Below, piece after piece: positions 40,643-49,601 of a stretch of 64,000 nucleotides of DNA. The position numbers and the translations under genes are program-made. The notes under the pieces are model-generated. The model did not search any database and was not told the origin of the DNA. It worked only from the letters and a program-made list of their open reading frames with translations. This stretch comes from a virus. Position 1 is the first letter of the stretch; each line of letters starts with the position of its first letter. The DNA is taken from positions 23,672 through 87,671 of the IMG/VR virus record IMGVR_UViG_3300025122_006404; one strand, written 5' to 3'.

Positions 40643-41596
40643 GTGAAAGTGAGAGATAGAAGATTAGAAAGATTTGTTGAGGAAGAAGTGAGAAAAATTC
40701 TTCAAGAACAGGAATCAAGATCAAGTACGACAGACACCGGCGACACCGGCTACCCAGAAGACCCGGGAGTCACAGGTGAGATCGGGATTCCCAGTTTGGA
40801 AAAGGTGGATGAGCTTTTTAGACAAGCAAAAGAAGATATTTCTAGACACTATCGCAAACCCGCCTTTAAAAGACGAGTAATAAGATCAGGAATCATATCA
40901 GATGAAAGTGAATTTGACCGATTTCTTAGCAGCCTTTTAGAAGAGATAAATGAGGCAATGTGGGAATTTAGTGATGCCACACAGCAACAGACTCATCGAG
41001 GTGAATTGAGATATTTTCCCTCAGGGGACAACGAATCCTATTATGAGGAAAGGTTAGGTGAAGTCCCCGTTATAATAGTGATGAAAAATAGAATATCAGG
41101 GATGTCTCTAAAAGAAATGGAGGCGCTTTTTGTTCATGAGCTTTCTCATATTGAAAATATTCTTCTGGATGATTATTCAGTAGAGCGCGGACCCACGGGT
41201 CAGCGCGCTTTTAAGTCCGAGCTTGGAGATATCTTTCTTTCTCATGGGGGATTAAGGTCTCTTTTAGATACAAAGTTTAACGGAAATCAGAGGAAATGGG
41301 CCGACACAGTGACGCTGTGGACACGTTCCATTGGACCCAGGAGTCCCCAACATTTGCCGGAGATGAGAGCACGATTAGCTGAACTCAGAATAACAATGGA
41401 AAAAAGGCAAGAGACAATGGATGAGGTGATACAATTTTCAAGAGGTGCCACCTATGAGCAGATAGTATCTAGATATGGAGAAAATCCTGCCCATTTTCTT
41501 ATCTTTCTTGATTACAGTAAGAATTTGTCAGAGTTAATTAACATGATTGATCGCATTGCATCAGTGTCTAAGATTTCAAAACAATCGTATGGATAA
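40643..41596 (+). CDS. Tagged HExxH metallopeptidase-like protein
   Basis: 317 aa from the GTG at 40643 (GGGAGAGG upstream). Residues 1-24 (RDRRLERFVEEEVRKILQEQE) are a variant of the shared tag with L-Q-E. A Thr/Gly/Pro linker follows. FVHELSHIE (HELSH about 165-169) is a zincin motif. C-terminal half helical. A candidate injected protease. Confidence 0.7.
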   Translation: MKVRDRRLERFVEEEVRKILQEQESRSSTTDTGDTGYPEDPGVTGEIGIPSLEKVDELFRQAKEDISRHYRKPAFKRRVIRSGIISDESEFDRFLSSLLEEINEAMWEFSDATQQQTHRGELRYFPSGDNESYYEERLGEVPVIIVMKNRISGMSLKEMEALFVHELSHIENILLDDYSVERGPTGQRAFKSELGDIFLSHGGLRSLLDTKFNGNQRKWADTVTLWTRSIGPRSPQHLPEMRARLAELRITMEKRQETMDEVIQFSRGATYEQIVSRYGENPAHFLIFLDYSKNLSELINMIDRIASVSKISKQSYG

Positions 41597-41607
41597 TGAA
41601 ATTCTCG

Positions 41608-41635
41608 TGTAAACTGTTTTGCAATGTGGTATAAT
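41608..41635 (+). promoter_or_regulatory. Promoter TGTAAA-N16-TATAAT (copy 9)
   Basis: TGTAAA 41608-41613, TATAAT 41630-41635 with TGG before it. Drives the secreted protein at 41662. Confidence 0.75.
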
Positions 41636-41661
41636 AGAGATACGTAAAAGGAGAAAATTTT

Positions 41662-41922
41662 ATGCGTAATATGTTTGTTTTTGTTGTCCTGCTTTTTCCA
41701 GGAACCTCGTTTGCTCAGGATTCCGATCCCGACTCATCTAGAAATATTATCTATAAGCAGAGGACCGAAATTGATTTTGAAGGCGTAGAAATTTCCGGTG
41801 AGCTTGTTAAGCCGCAAGGCGGTTTGATCGTTGAACGTCGAGCTGGTCAGTTTAATCCTCTTATTAGGCTGCGTGAAGATTTTAATCGTGAGATCAACAT
41901 GTCTGTTGATGCTATCAGGTAA
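41662..41922 (+). CDS. Secreted protein resembling myxobacterial CglF-type proteins
   Basis: 86 aa. Cleavable signal peptide (MFVFVVLLFPGTSFA, cleavage before QD). Mature part TEIDFEGVEISGELVKPQGGLIVERRAGQFNPLIRLREDFN recalls small myxobacterial periplasmic proteins of the CglF kind, from memory of the pattern only. AAGGAG before the ATG. Suggests capture from a myxobacteria-like host. Confidence 0.6.
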   Translation: MRNMFVFVVLLFPGTSFAQDSDPDSSRNIIYKQRTEIDFEGVEISGELVKPQGGLIVERRAGQFNPLIRLREDFNREINMSVDAIR

Positions 41923-42042
41923 AATCTAAAATCAGAAAATATCTTTTTCCGACTATTAAATAGATATTTCTGGCAAATCACGCTCCGTTCACAACAGGTG
42001 TGAACCTCTCGTGATTCAGCTGATTCACCCCGGAAAAAGATC

Positions 42043-42270
42043 ATGAAACTAAGACAACTCCTCGCACGTCACCTGCGGGAGTCCAGGGAGACCTACTGGC
42101 AACACCTGGCATTCACTGTGTGGATGGGGGTTAACCTCATTGCCCTTGGATTCCTGTTGCTGGTGCACGGACTGCTGCCCTTCCTCCTCACCAGGACGGT
42201 GAGTGAGCGTCTCTACTACATAGTGGATGACTTCGAGGAGCGGGCCCTGCGTAGGCGGGGACCCCGATAA
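42043..42270 (+). CDS. DUF6356-like small membrane protein
   Basis: 75 aa. N-terminal 15 residues (RQLLARHLRESRE) are tag-like; then HLAFTVWMGVNLIALGFLLLVHGLLPFLLTRT, a membrane hairpin with the H-x-LLPFL pattern of DUF6356. The DNA is visibly GC-rich compared with the preceding 41 kb. Start of the GC-rich island. Confidence 0.65.
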   Translation: MKLRQLLARHLRESRETYWQHLAFTVWMGVNLIALGFLLLVHGLLPFLLTRTVSERLYYIVDDFEERALRRRGPR

Positions 42271-42358
42271 ATAAGTTTTAAACAACGGGTATAATCGACG
42301 TATAATTTCCTAATGGGAGCTGATCATCAGCGTCCCTGCATAAAAAGGAAATTTAGAG

Positions 42359-44278
42359 ATGCATAGATCAATTATCTGCTCTCTCGCTCTGATCGGTGCT
42401 TGTGCACCCCAGGGTGAGGACACCACCGCGGCAGACACCGCACAGGCGACGAAGGCCGCCCACAGCCGAATCGGGGGCCTGGTGCTCTCCGAGACCGGAG
42501 CCCCGCTGGAGGACGTACAGGTGCGGTTGCACAACACGGTCACCCGTACCGGCCCGAATGGCGATTACCTCCTCGAGGACATCACACCTGAGTCGGACCT
42601 GGTGATACAATTTACTCTCCAGGGATACGCGCGCAGCTACACCCGGGTGAGCCTTAATCCCTGGGAGACCGCCACGTCTAACGTGACCCTGCTGCCGATT
42701 GACGGCTCGGACACCTTCGAGGGTGCTCTGGGAGGCACCGCCCTGGTGAATCAGGTGTCAGCCACCTTCCCGGCTGGAGCCCTGGTGGACGCCTGGGGAA
42801 ACACCTATAACGGCACGGTCACCGTAGAGCTGACCCACCTGGATCCGAGATCTGAGAGGATGGCCGGGGCACCCGGAGACCTGTCGGCGCTGGCAGTAAA
42901 GAGAAGCGATACCCCGGGAAGCCTCACTTACGTGCCCACGCAGCTGGTGTCATACGGCATGGTTGACATCACCCCGTACGGGGATACTGGGGAAATGCTC
43001 ACGCTGAAAGAGGGCGCGGGTGCCACCTTGAGCATTCCGATTAACAATAGTGGACTACCAGATGAGAAGCAGCTACGACCTGGCGACTCTGAGTCCTCCT
43101 GGTCATTTAACCCCGACTCTGGGGTCTGGATGGAAGAGGGCGAGGGAACCGTGAGAGAGGGCTCCCAGGGAGCCCTCTTCTTTGAGTTCCAGGCCTCACA
43201 CTTCTCCTGGTGGAATTGTGATCAGGGTTTCGTGCCCACCTGCGCTTCCGGTCGGGTCCTGGACGTCCTGGACTTCCCGGTGAGAGGCGCCACTGTGCGC
43301 TGCGCTGGGGGTCAGACCAGCTCCACTGCCAGCACTGATGAGGATGGCTATTACGTCTGTGACGTCCTGGCCGGGGATAATGTCTCCCTGTCAGCTGCCA
43401 CCTTCGTGGGTGGACGCTCCTGGGAGGCTTCCGCCGGAGGCTATGCCATCGACGGCTCCACAGCCAGCGCCAGCGACTGTCAGCCCCTCCCGGATCTCCA
43501 GATCCAGGTGTGTCGGGTGGCGGGAGCCATCACGGTCGAGAACTCTAACGCCATGCTGGACGATAAAGAGGAACCTGCGGATCACGTGTCTGCCATCTTC
43601 TGGACCCCTCCAGGTGACGTGGCCTACTGTCAGAATCCCTGGGATGCCCTGGAGGAGGATGACTGCTGGGTGGGATCCAGTGAGGAGGTGGTCAGCCACT
43701 TTCCAGAGAGTGCCTTCCCTGGGGTCCCGGAGGAGAGCCGCTCGGTGGGCAGCTGGTTCGAGGTGAACGGGTATCGGATGGCACGTCAGGACCTATCAGG
43801 TCTCCCCTACTACAGCTGGCAGAGCCACGAGATGAGCTCGACCGGTGAGGTCCGCACCGAGCGTCCGGAATTCTCCGTCGGGGAGCGGTTGGAAGCCACA
43901 GCCCCGGGAGACCATGATAGCTATTTCGGCGCATGGGAAAGCGACAGCTTTTCCCAGGTTCCTAATCGGGTCACCTTCAACGACCGGGACTCGGAGATGA
44001 CCTGGACCGGCGGCTTCCTTAACTTCTCCTATGAGGGTTCGGGTGACGGCGAGCTGCTGGTATTTGGCAGCCTTCCAGGAGAGATGCAGATCATCTGTAA
44101 GGTGCGAGATGACGGTTACGTCACCATCTCAGGAGATCACTTCCAGGAGGTGATCGAGGGCTGGGGCGGAATTAGCATCCAGCGCCTGGATACCGGTCTC
44201 AGTGCGGGTCCCGACGGTCTGCCGATCTGGTCCCAGGTGTTCTCGGGAGAGACGAAGTCCCTCCTCATCGATCAGTAA
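42359..44278 (+). CDS. Large lipoprotein with carboxypeptidase-regulatory-like domains
   Basis: 639 aa. Lipobox LIGAC (about C15), Thr/Ala-rich linker, then a CarboxypepD-reg-like repeat (IGGLVLSETGAPLEDVQVRLHNT...GDYLLEDI), a domain with FPAGALVDAWGNTYNGTVTVELTHLDP, and a second repeat (SGRVLDVLDFPVRGATVRCAGG...DGYYVCDV). Roughly 60% GC by eye, with CTG, GTC and GAC codons, unlike the AT-rich neighbours: likely a recent acquisition from a high-GC bacterium. Confidence 0.85.
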   Translation: MHRSIICSLALIGACAPQGEDTTAADTAQATKAAHSRIGGLVLSETGAPLEDVQVRLHNTVTRTGPNGDYLLEDITPESDLVIQFTLQGYARSYTRVSLNPWETATSNVTLLPIDGSDTFEGALGGTALVNQVSATFPAGALVDAWGNTYNGTVTVELTHLDPRSERMAGAPGDLSALAVKRSDTPGSLTYVPTQLVSYGMVDITPYGDTGEMLTLKEGAGATLSIPINNSGLPDEKQLRPGDSESSWSFNPDSGVWMEEGEGTVREGSQGALFFEFQASHFSWWNCDQGFVPTCASGRVLDVLDFPVRGATVRCAGGQTSSTASTDEDGYYVCDVLAGDNVSLSAATFVGGRSWEASAGGYAIDGSTASASDCQPLPDLQIQVCRVAGAITVENSNAMLDDKEEPADHVSAIFWTPPGDVAYCQNPWDALEEDDCWVGSSEEVVSHFPESAFPGVPEESRSVGSWFEVNGYRMARQDLSGLPYYSWQSHEMSSTGEVRTERPEFSVGERLEATAPGDHDSYFGAWESDSFSQVPNRVTFNDRDSEMTWTGGFLNFSYEGSGDGELLVFGSLPGEMQIICKVRDDGYVTISGDHFQEVIEGWGGISIQRLDTGLSAGPDGLPIWSQVFSGETKSLLIDQ

Positions 44279-44376
44279 GAAATCTCAAGGGATTTCTGCT
44301 CTCACTATTGCGCTCCGGTTCATTTAACTTGTCCCGGGGCGTAATAAGTATCTATATCTGGTCATGAGGGAGAAAG

Positions 44377-45483
44377 ATGAGACTAACACGCAGGGTATTA
44401 AGGGGACTTATCTCTGATGAGATGCTGTTCCTTCATGAGAGCAACGCAGTTCAGGTGGGCGATGATGATGATCCCTCCACCCTGGACGCAGATGATCTAA
44501 GGGCCACAGCTGATCAGCTGGATCCGGCTGCAGCTGAGGAGATAGGTGAACCTGGTTCAGATTGGTATGTAACACGCGTGACATCGGATACGGCGATTCG
44601 ACCGGGCGAGGAGATCCAAATTGTCAAGGGCGGATCAGGCCTTGATACTGGGTGGGCAGTCATCGATAATCCATACTATCGCTTTAAGAAAGGCCATCCA
44701 GAACACGACCCTGACTGGAGAAGGAAGGACGGTGAGACTGTTATCGGTGTTGAAGAAGGGACACCTGGTTCGAAACCTGTTGCCGACATGTATCAGATAT
44801 TTTATGACGATGAAAAGCGTGAGAAAAAGAAGTATGATGCGTGGGTCGCTCGGGCTCAGGCTGAGTACGAGGCTGAGGAGGCTACGACCGAGGACCCACA
44901 CGAGTGGATGGAGGATCGCTTCCACCAGGATCAAGCTGACTGGCCTGATCCTGCAGAAGTGGAGGCAGAGTACGAGGCCGAGAAGCAGCTAATGAGAACT
45001 CCGGAGTCTGAGTGGGAGCTCAGTCCCACCCGAGGCCACGCGCGTCGGCTCTCTGAGCACCTCACCAGGTCCACGATCAGAAAGATGATTCTCGAGGCCG
45101 TCAGGGATGTATACCGAGAGGCCTCAGACCCTGCTGGTGTGACCCAGGTGGGAGATGATGACGATCCATCCACCCTGGATGCGGATGACCTTAGAGCCAC
45201 CGCTGATGAGATGGAAGCCGGAGAAGAAGATGAGGTGCCATCACTTGACCTTGGTCTCACCAGACGCCAAACCGAAATTACAGAATATCTGAACAGCGCG
45301 GGTTTCGAGCATGGGATCAGTTATGAGTGGGACCCTCATGATGAGGAGTCGATCATTGTTCTTCAGGATAGCATGGGAGATTTTGAGGATGATTACGATA
45401 TGATCTTTCACTACCTGGACCGAGAAGGGTATAACCCCTTCAGCAGAGGAGACACCATTAATCTAGGACAGGACCCGCAGTGA
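44377..45483 (+). CDS. Tagged protein with internally duplicated tag + TLDADDLR module
   Basis: 368 aa. Tag 1: RLTRRVLRGLISDEM, L-H-E at 19-21; then VGDDDDPSTLDADDLRATAD (27-46). A second, tag-like TRSTIRKMILEAVRDV (about 231-246) is followed by the same VGDDDDPSTLDADDLRATAD (about 257-276). Between them, acidic charged sequence. The C-terminal 90 residues look folded (TRRQTEITEYLNSAGFEHG...). Tandem duplication or fusion of two tagged genes. Function unknown. Confidence 0.75.
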   Translation: MRLTRRVLRGLISDEMLFLHESNAVQVGDDDDPSTLDADDLRATADQLDPAAAEEIGEPGSDWYVTRVTSDTAIRPGEEIQIVKGGSGLDTGWAVIDNPYYRFKKGHPEHDPDWRRKDGETVIGVEEGTPGSKPVADMYQIFYDDEKREKKKYDAWVARAQAEYEAEEATTEDPHEWMEDRFHQDQADWPDPAEVEAEYEAEKQLMRTPESEWELSPTRGHARRLSEHLTRSTIRKMILEAVRDVYREASDPAGVTQVGDDDDPSTLDADDLRATADEMEAGEEDEVPSLDLGLTRRQTEITEYLNSAGFEHGISYEWDPHDEESIIVLQDSMGDFEDDYDMIFHYLDREGYNPFSRGDTINLGQDPQ

Positions 45484-45710
45484 GAAATTTAGCTGTCAGC
45501 TTAACCATGCTTTATTTTGGACCTCTAGCCTTTGCAATCATGCAGTCCGATGATCTCCCTGCGATGGAGCGGGATGCGGGAGCCATAGAGCTCTATCTTC
45601 AGGATAAACAGGATCATGAGAATTACTGCCCTGAATTACCTTGGAAGCAGCCGAAGCTAGAGAAATATAAGGAGGAGCTCAGCTCCTATCTACCGGAGAA
45701 TTGTAAATGA
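45480..45710 (+). CDS. Small exported protein, 76 aa
   Basis: GTGA overlap with the previous gene. Signal-like MRNLAVSLTMLYFGPLAFA; mature part acidic with two cysteines (C53 and C75). ATGA overlap with the next gene. No family recognised. Confidence 0.6.
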   Translation: MRNLAVSLTMLYFGPLAFAIMQSDDLPAMERDAGAIELYLQDKQDHENYCPELPWKQPKLEKYKEELSSYLPENCK

Positions 45711-47461
45711 GAATTACAGAATCACAGCTTAGAAGATTTATCGCTGAAGAGATATCGAGACTCTTAGAGGTAGACGAAAATCAGGGTTTACAAGAAGTTG
45801 CTGAAGCGATCCGTCTTGGAGACTCCATTAGCGGAGAAGTTGCTGAGGGGATGAAAGAGAGAATGCTGGTGGGGAATTTGAACCCGAATTTCGATCAGCC
45901 TCCCACGCAAGACAGTGGTCTGATAGAATTACTGGCGAGACATCAGGATCGATTATTGGAGGAATATCTTCGATCGAATCCCCAGGCAACAGAGGTTCCA
46001 TCAGATATAAAACAGCAAATGGTATCGGAATCCAGCAGCATTGCTGCAACAGAGTGGAAGCGATTACATCCTGAATCTGACATTTTAAACAGCTACATCG
46101 ATGAGATTTCCGACAAGTCAGGTATCAATGTTCGATCTATTGCCCCACCTTCCTGGAAGGAGTTTGCGGAAAGGTATGCTTATGAGCTTACCTACATGTT
46201 TGTATTTGGATTTATTGACAATCTAGTTCTAATTATAGCTGCTTCAGTTCTCGATGTAATGCTAATAGCTAGATTTGGAGCCACAGGGACGGGTGCTTTG
46301 GTAGCAGGCGGATACGGTAATCTCATCTCCGATGTGATGGGAGATATCTTTGGAGCTTCCGTCGAAAGTATGCTTAAAGGAACTGACCTCGCAGAAAGAA
46401 TGGCAACCGATGAGCAGATGGAGCTAGCCACCCCTTTTCAGCAGATGCTTGTAAATTCTGCGTCCACCGTCGGCGTGGCTTTGGGCTGCATCGCGGGATT
46501 GAAAGTAGGGCTTATGATAGTTAAGGGGGTAGGAACAGCAGCACTAGCTGGGTCTCTCATGGGATCTGGTGGGTCAGGAGGACAGCAGCAACTGTTTCGT
46601 ACTACAGCTCGTCAAGCATGGAAGCAGGCACTTCGATCACCCCATAGAGTGGTAACATCCTTTGAAGGGGTTGCCGCTGCAACCATTACTGGAGCGACCA
46701 TCACAGTTGCCTCTGTGGCTACACTTGTGGCAGCAGGCTTTCTAGGGTACGGTTGGCACACGATGCAAACAGCTCTTAATGAGATGACAAAAAGCTCTCT
46801 TGAAAGTGGCCTGGGAATAGTTCGAAATAGGCTTCATAAGATATGGAATACAGAATATCCTGATGATCATCTTGGTAGAGGAGAGTTCACAGAGGAGCGC
46901 TTCTTAAGCATGTTGGACACGAACAGGGAAGATGTGCAAAGGATATGGAATGAAGAGATGTCAATAGCTCGATCCTATAGCGGTAATCCGGACATCAATA
47001 AAAACATGGTGTGGGAGTTTGTTAAGGGCATGTCAGAGGCTTTGGGACTTGATGATCCAAATGAAAATATATCGCTAGATGAGGCTCGCTGGCTAAAGAT
47101 TGCCGGAATCCACGAAGCATCAGACGTCCCCAGCGGGGACGCCTTCATATCCCCTCCCCCAGGAGAGGAGGAGACCTACTCAAGTGAGTTCGCCTATGCA
47201 ACCGGCTATGAAGACGTGGATCCGGTTCACAATGAAATCGTCTCTGCTGTATTCGATCGGGTGGAGGACACTGCACTTTTAAACATGGGTGTGGACAGAA
47301 GGGACATCGTCCTTGGTGGGCTTGACAATGAGATGGAAGCCCGAGAGGAAGCAGGACACGAGCTCGACTTCTCTGAAATTGATCTTAAAAATATTGTTAA
47401 TGATGTCATGATAGATCTTGCTGCAGTTGAGAAGCAACAGACTAAGAAGGCCAGCAGATGA
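45707..47461 (+). CDS. Tagged large membrane-active protein
   Basis: 584 aa. Tag MRITESQLRRFIAEEISRLLEVDE. Hydrophobic segments: about 166-200 (FVFGFIDNLVLIIAASVLDVMLIARFG), 248-290 (STVGVALGCIAGLKVGLMIV, GTAALAGSLM) and 320-345 (VAAATITGATITVASVATLVAAGFL). The rest is helical and charged. A capsid-internal protein that inserts in the host membrane on ejection is one reading; nothing diagnostic of a known family. Confidence 0.7.
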   Translation: MRITESQLRRFIAEEISRLLEVDENQGLQEVAEAIRLGDSISGEVAEGMKERMLVGNLNPNFDQPPTQDSGLIELLARHQDRLLEEYLRSNPQATEVPSDIKQQMVSESSSIAATEWKRLHPESDILNSYIDEISDKSGINVRSIAPPSWKEFAERYAYELTYMFVFGFIDNLVLIIAASVLDVMLIARFGATGTGALVAGGYGNLISDVMGDIFGASVESMLKGTDLAERMATDEQMELATPFQQMLVNSASTVGVALGCIAGLKVGLMIVKGVGTAALAGSLMGSGGSGGQQQLFRTTARQAWKQALRSPHRVVTSFEGVAAATITGATITVASVATLVAAGFLGYGWHTMQTALNEMTKSSLESGLGIVRNRLHKIWNTEYPDDHLGRGEFTEERFLSMLDTNREDVQRIWNEEMSIARSYSGNPDINKNMVWEFVKGMSEALGLDDPNENISLDEARWLKIAGIHEASDVPSGDAFISPPPGEEETYSSEFAYATGYEDVDPVHNEIVSAVFDRVEDTALLNMGVDRRDIVLGGLDNEMEAREEAGHELDFSEIDLKNIVNDVMIDLAAVEKQQTKKASR

Positions 47462-47994
47462 AACTTACAAGAAAAGACTTACGAAGACTCATCAAGGAAG
47501 AAATTACCAAGCTGAGTGAAGCAACACGCTCAAAACCTTGGGCATGGGAGCTTCCAGAGTCTTCAGTCCCGGAAACAGAAAGTATGCCAGACATCGAGGC
47601 CGAACAAGGCACCGAGAAATCTTTTGATATCGACATCTATGGAAGTCCGGTCTCTACTTCAGTTAAATTTGTTAGCTCAGAAACTCCTTACGATCAGACG
47701 GTCACAAAGCTCCAGATCATGCCTCATGGAGAGAAGTTTGAAGATGTGAATTTTTACGGTAGCACGGTAGATGACCTCGCTAATGAGATAATTAGCTATC
47801 TAGAACCAGAGACGTCTGAGAATGGTATGTACTGGTTCCTCGATGGAGACTACGAGGAATTCGAGCAGGAATTTAAAGGACTCATCATTGCGACTCTAAA
47901 AGAGTTGGGGATAGATCCAGAATCTGATGAAAAAATTAGGACAGACTACAGAGATAGAGAGCATAATCCCGATTATGATCCCTACGGAGAGTAG
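47458..47994 (+). CDS. Tagged hypothetical protein, 178 aa
   Basis: Tag MKLTRKDLRRLIKEEITKLSE. Acidic body: SFDIDIYGSPVSTSVKFVSSE, YDQTVTKLQIMPHGEKFEDVNFYGSTVDDLANEIISYL. ATGA-coupled to the membrane protein upstream. No family recognised. Confidence 0.7.
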   Translation: MKLTRKDLRRLIKEEITKLSEATRSKPWAWELPESSVPETESMPDIEAEQGTEKSFDIDIYGSPVSTSVKFVSSETPYDQTVTKLQIMPHGEKFEDVNFYGSTVDDLANEIISYLEPETSENGMYWFLDGDYEEFEQEFKGLIIATLKELGIDPESDEKIRTDYRDREHNPDYDPYGE

Positions 47995-47995
47995 T

Positions 47996-48235
47996 GTGAA
48001 AATCACGCGCAGACAATTAAGAAGATTAATTCTAGAAACCTTTCATCAGGGAATCCGACCCATGAAAGACGTGATCTCACCGGAGATCCAGCATGAGATG
48101 AGGGTCATTCAGATGAAGAACTTCTTTATTGCCATGAAAAAACGTGGACACTCTAATGAGGAAATAGCTGCAGCAGCTCAGGATGCTGTACAGTCCTTGT
48201 ATTCTGCTGAGGCTGAAGGAGAGCAATCAATATAG
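47996..48235 (+). CDS. Tagged hypothetical protein, 79 aa
   Basis: GTG at 47996 starts the tag (VKITRRQLRRLILETFHQ); the longer open frame upstream overlaps the previous gene. Helical body with VIQMKNFFIAMKKRGHSNEEIAAAAQDAVQSLY. No family recognised. Confidence 0.65.
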   Translation: MKITRRQLRRLILETFHQGIRPMKDVISPEIQHEMRVIQMKNFFIAMKKRGHSNEEIAAAAQDAVQSLYSAEAEGEQSI

Positions 48236-48637
48236 ATGTCTAGATCAAAGCTCAAGGAGGGAGATCTGGTCGTGGCTGTTGGAGCCACTCTCACCCATAA
48301 GGGCCCGTCTGAGAGGCATCGCATTATGGCTCACATCATTGCCACGGGAAAGTATGACGTCTTTGCCCAGGAGGAGGGTAGCAACAGAGTTTTTAAAATC
48401 AGTGGCAATCGATGTCTTAAGGTAAACGACGGAGACGTGGATTCCACAGCGGAGGTCACGGTTCCTAAGCTTGGAGATCTCGTCTTATCTATTTCTGAGA
48501 GATTTGGAAAAGTTGAGAAAAAAATGGGTGTGCTGATGGAAATTGTTGATGTTCCGGGAAGGTCGATGATGGTTAAGCTGATGAATGGCGACAAGTCTGA
48601 GACCGCGTTATTTGATAATTTAATTGTTTTGGAATAA
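48236..48637 (+). CDS. Two-domain GDLV protein
   Basis: 133 aa with two family domains: KLKEGDLVVAVGATL... (5-63) and VPKLGDLVLSISERFGKVEKKMGVLMEIVD... VKLMNGDKSETALFDNLIVLE (75-133). Shows that the small GDLV unit can be duplicated within one chain. ATG directly follows the previous stop. Confidence 0.7.
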   Translation: MSRSKLKEGDLVVAVGATLTHKGPSERHRIMAHIIATGKYDVFAQEEGSNRVFKISGNRCLKVNDGDVDSTAEVTVPKLGDLVLSISERFGKVEKKMGVLMEIVDVPGRSMMVKLMNGDKSETALFDNLIVLE

Positions 48638-48719
48638 ACCTTTCTCTTCCCACACTGATTACCTATATATTTTTGAATTCTGACATTACCAATAATAATT
48701 ATTTAAAGAGGCGTCCCTG

Positions 48720-49040
48720 ATGAAAATTACCCGTAGACAATTAAGAAAGCTATTAGCTGAAACTTTTGCACCGATTGATAGACAATACTTTGGAGTGGGC
48801 GTGGATCAGATCGTTGAAGCGTGGAAAGAGAATATGCACAACCTATACGAGCAGGCCCCACATCTCTTTATGGGACGTAGCACCCAAAGTGAGTGGATAG
48901 ATCAGGTGGATAAAGCCGCTAAAGAATTTCAAGAGAGGCTGGAAAATGCTATTCTCGATAGTAGTCTCCAAGTGGAGGATCTACTTCATGACGGTCACTT
49001 TCACGAGAGAGATACCTCAAAAGAGGGTCCCGGAGCATGA
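48720..49040 (+). CDS. Tagged hypothetical protein, 106 aa
   Basis: Tag MKITRRQLRKLLAETFAPI. Body helical (VDQIVEAWKENMHNLYEQAPHLF...). The 82-nt gap before it is AT-rich with no clear promoter; AGAGGCG serves as a weak ribosome binding site. ATGA overlap downstream. Confidence 0.7.
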   Translation: MKITRRQLRKLLAETFAPIDRQYFGVGVDQIVEAWKENMHNLYEQAPHLFMGRSTQSEWIDQVDKAAKEFQERLENAILDSSLQVEDLLHDGHFHERDTSKEGPGA

Positions 49041-49600
49041 GACTCACTCGATCCCGACTAAGAAGGATTATCACGGAGGAGCTCCATGCTTCCTTGTGTG
49101 AGGCAAGAGTTACCGGTGGATATCGAGCGGGAGTCACCGGTGGACTCGCAGTGGGAGACAAGGTCCAGCACAAGGAGGATGCACACCTGGGAGTTGGCAC
49201 TGTTCGTGGCAAGCACAAGCATCGTAGCTTAGGTCACCTCATTCTGGTACAGTGGGAGGATGGTCACTCCAGCACACATATTCCCAGCGCTCTGGCCCCA
49301 GCCGGTGCATTGCGTGATGAGCCTACAACTCTTGATTCCGACGAGCTTCGACAGATTGCCGATGAGCTTGACGAGTCATTTAAAAGCTTGATTGAACAAC
49401 CGGTTGAAAAGGGAGTTACTCCTGATTCAATTGAATTTATTCTTCAAAGGTTAACAGACATCGAGTCAGATCTAATGGGGTCAAATGGCATCCTTCCCAA
49501 AATTGAAAATGCGGTCGAGGAATTATCAGATACGCTAACTGACTTGCCTGATAAGTTGACTCCCGAGAAACAAGCAACTAGAGTTGAGAGCGGGGATTAA
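49037..49600 (+). CDS. Tagged protein with SH3-like domain and TLDSDELR motif
   Basis: 187 aa combining three recurrent elements: tag MRLTRSRLRRIITEELHASLCE (1-22), a GDLV-like barrel (LAVGDKVQHKEDAHLGVGTVRG... LILVQWEDGHSSTHIPSALAP, 37-88), and TLDSDELRQIADELDES (98-114). The C-terminal part is helical. It links the tag system to the small-barrel family. Confidence 0.7.
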   Translation: MRLTRSRLRRIITEELHASLCEARVTGGYRAGVTGGLAVGDKVQHKEDAHLGVGTVRGKHKHRSLGHLILVQWEDGHSSTHIPSALAPAGALRDEPTTLDSDELRQIADELDESFKSLIEQPVEKGVTPDSIEFILQRLTDIESDLMGSNGILPKIENAVEELSDTLTDLPDKLTPEKQATRVESGD

Positions 49601-49601
49601 G

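Noticed and set aside
42368-43934. Several long open frames on both strands inside the 639-aa lipoprotein gene
   Set aside because: They are shadows caused by high GC; their translations are Arg/Pro/Ser-rich without any domain, while the + frame has signal peptide and repeats.
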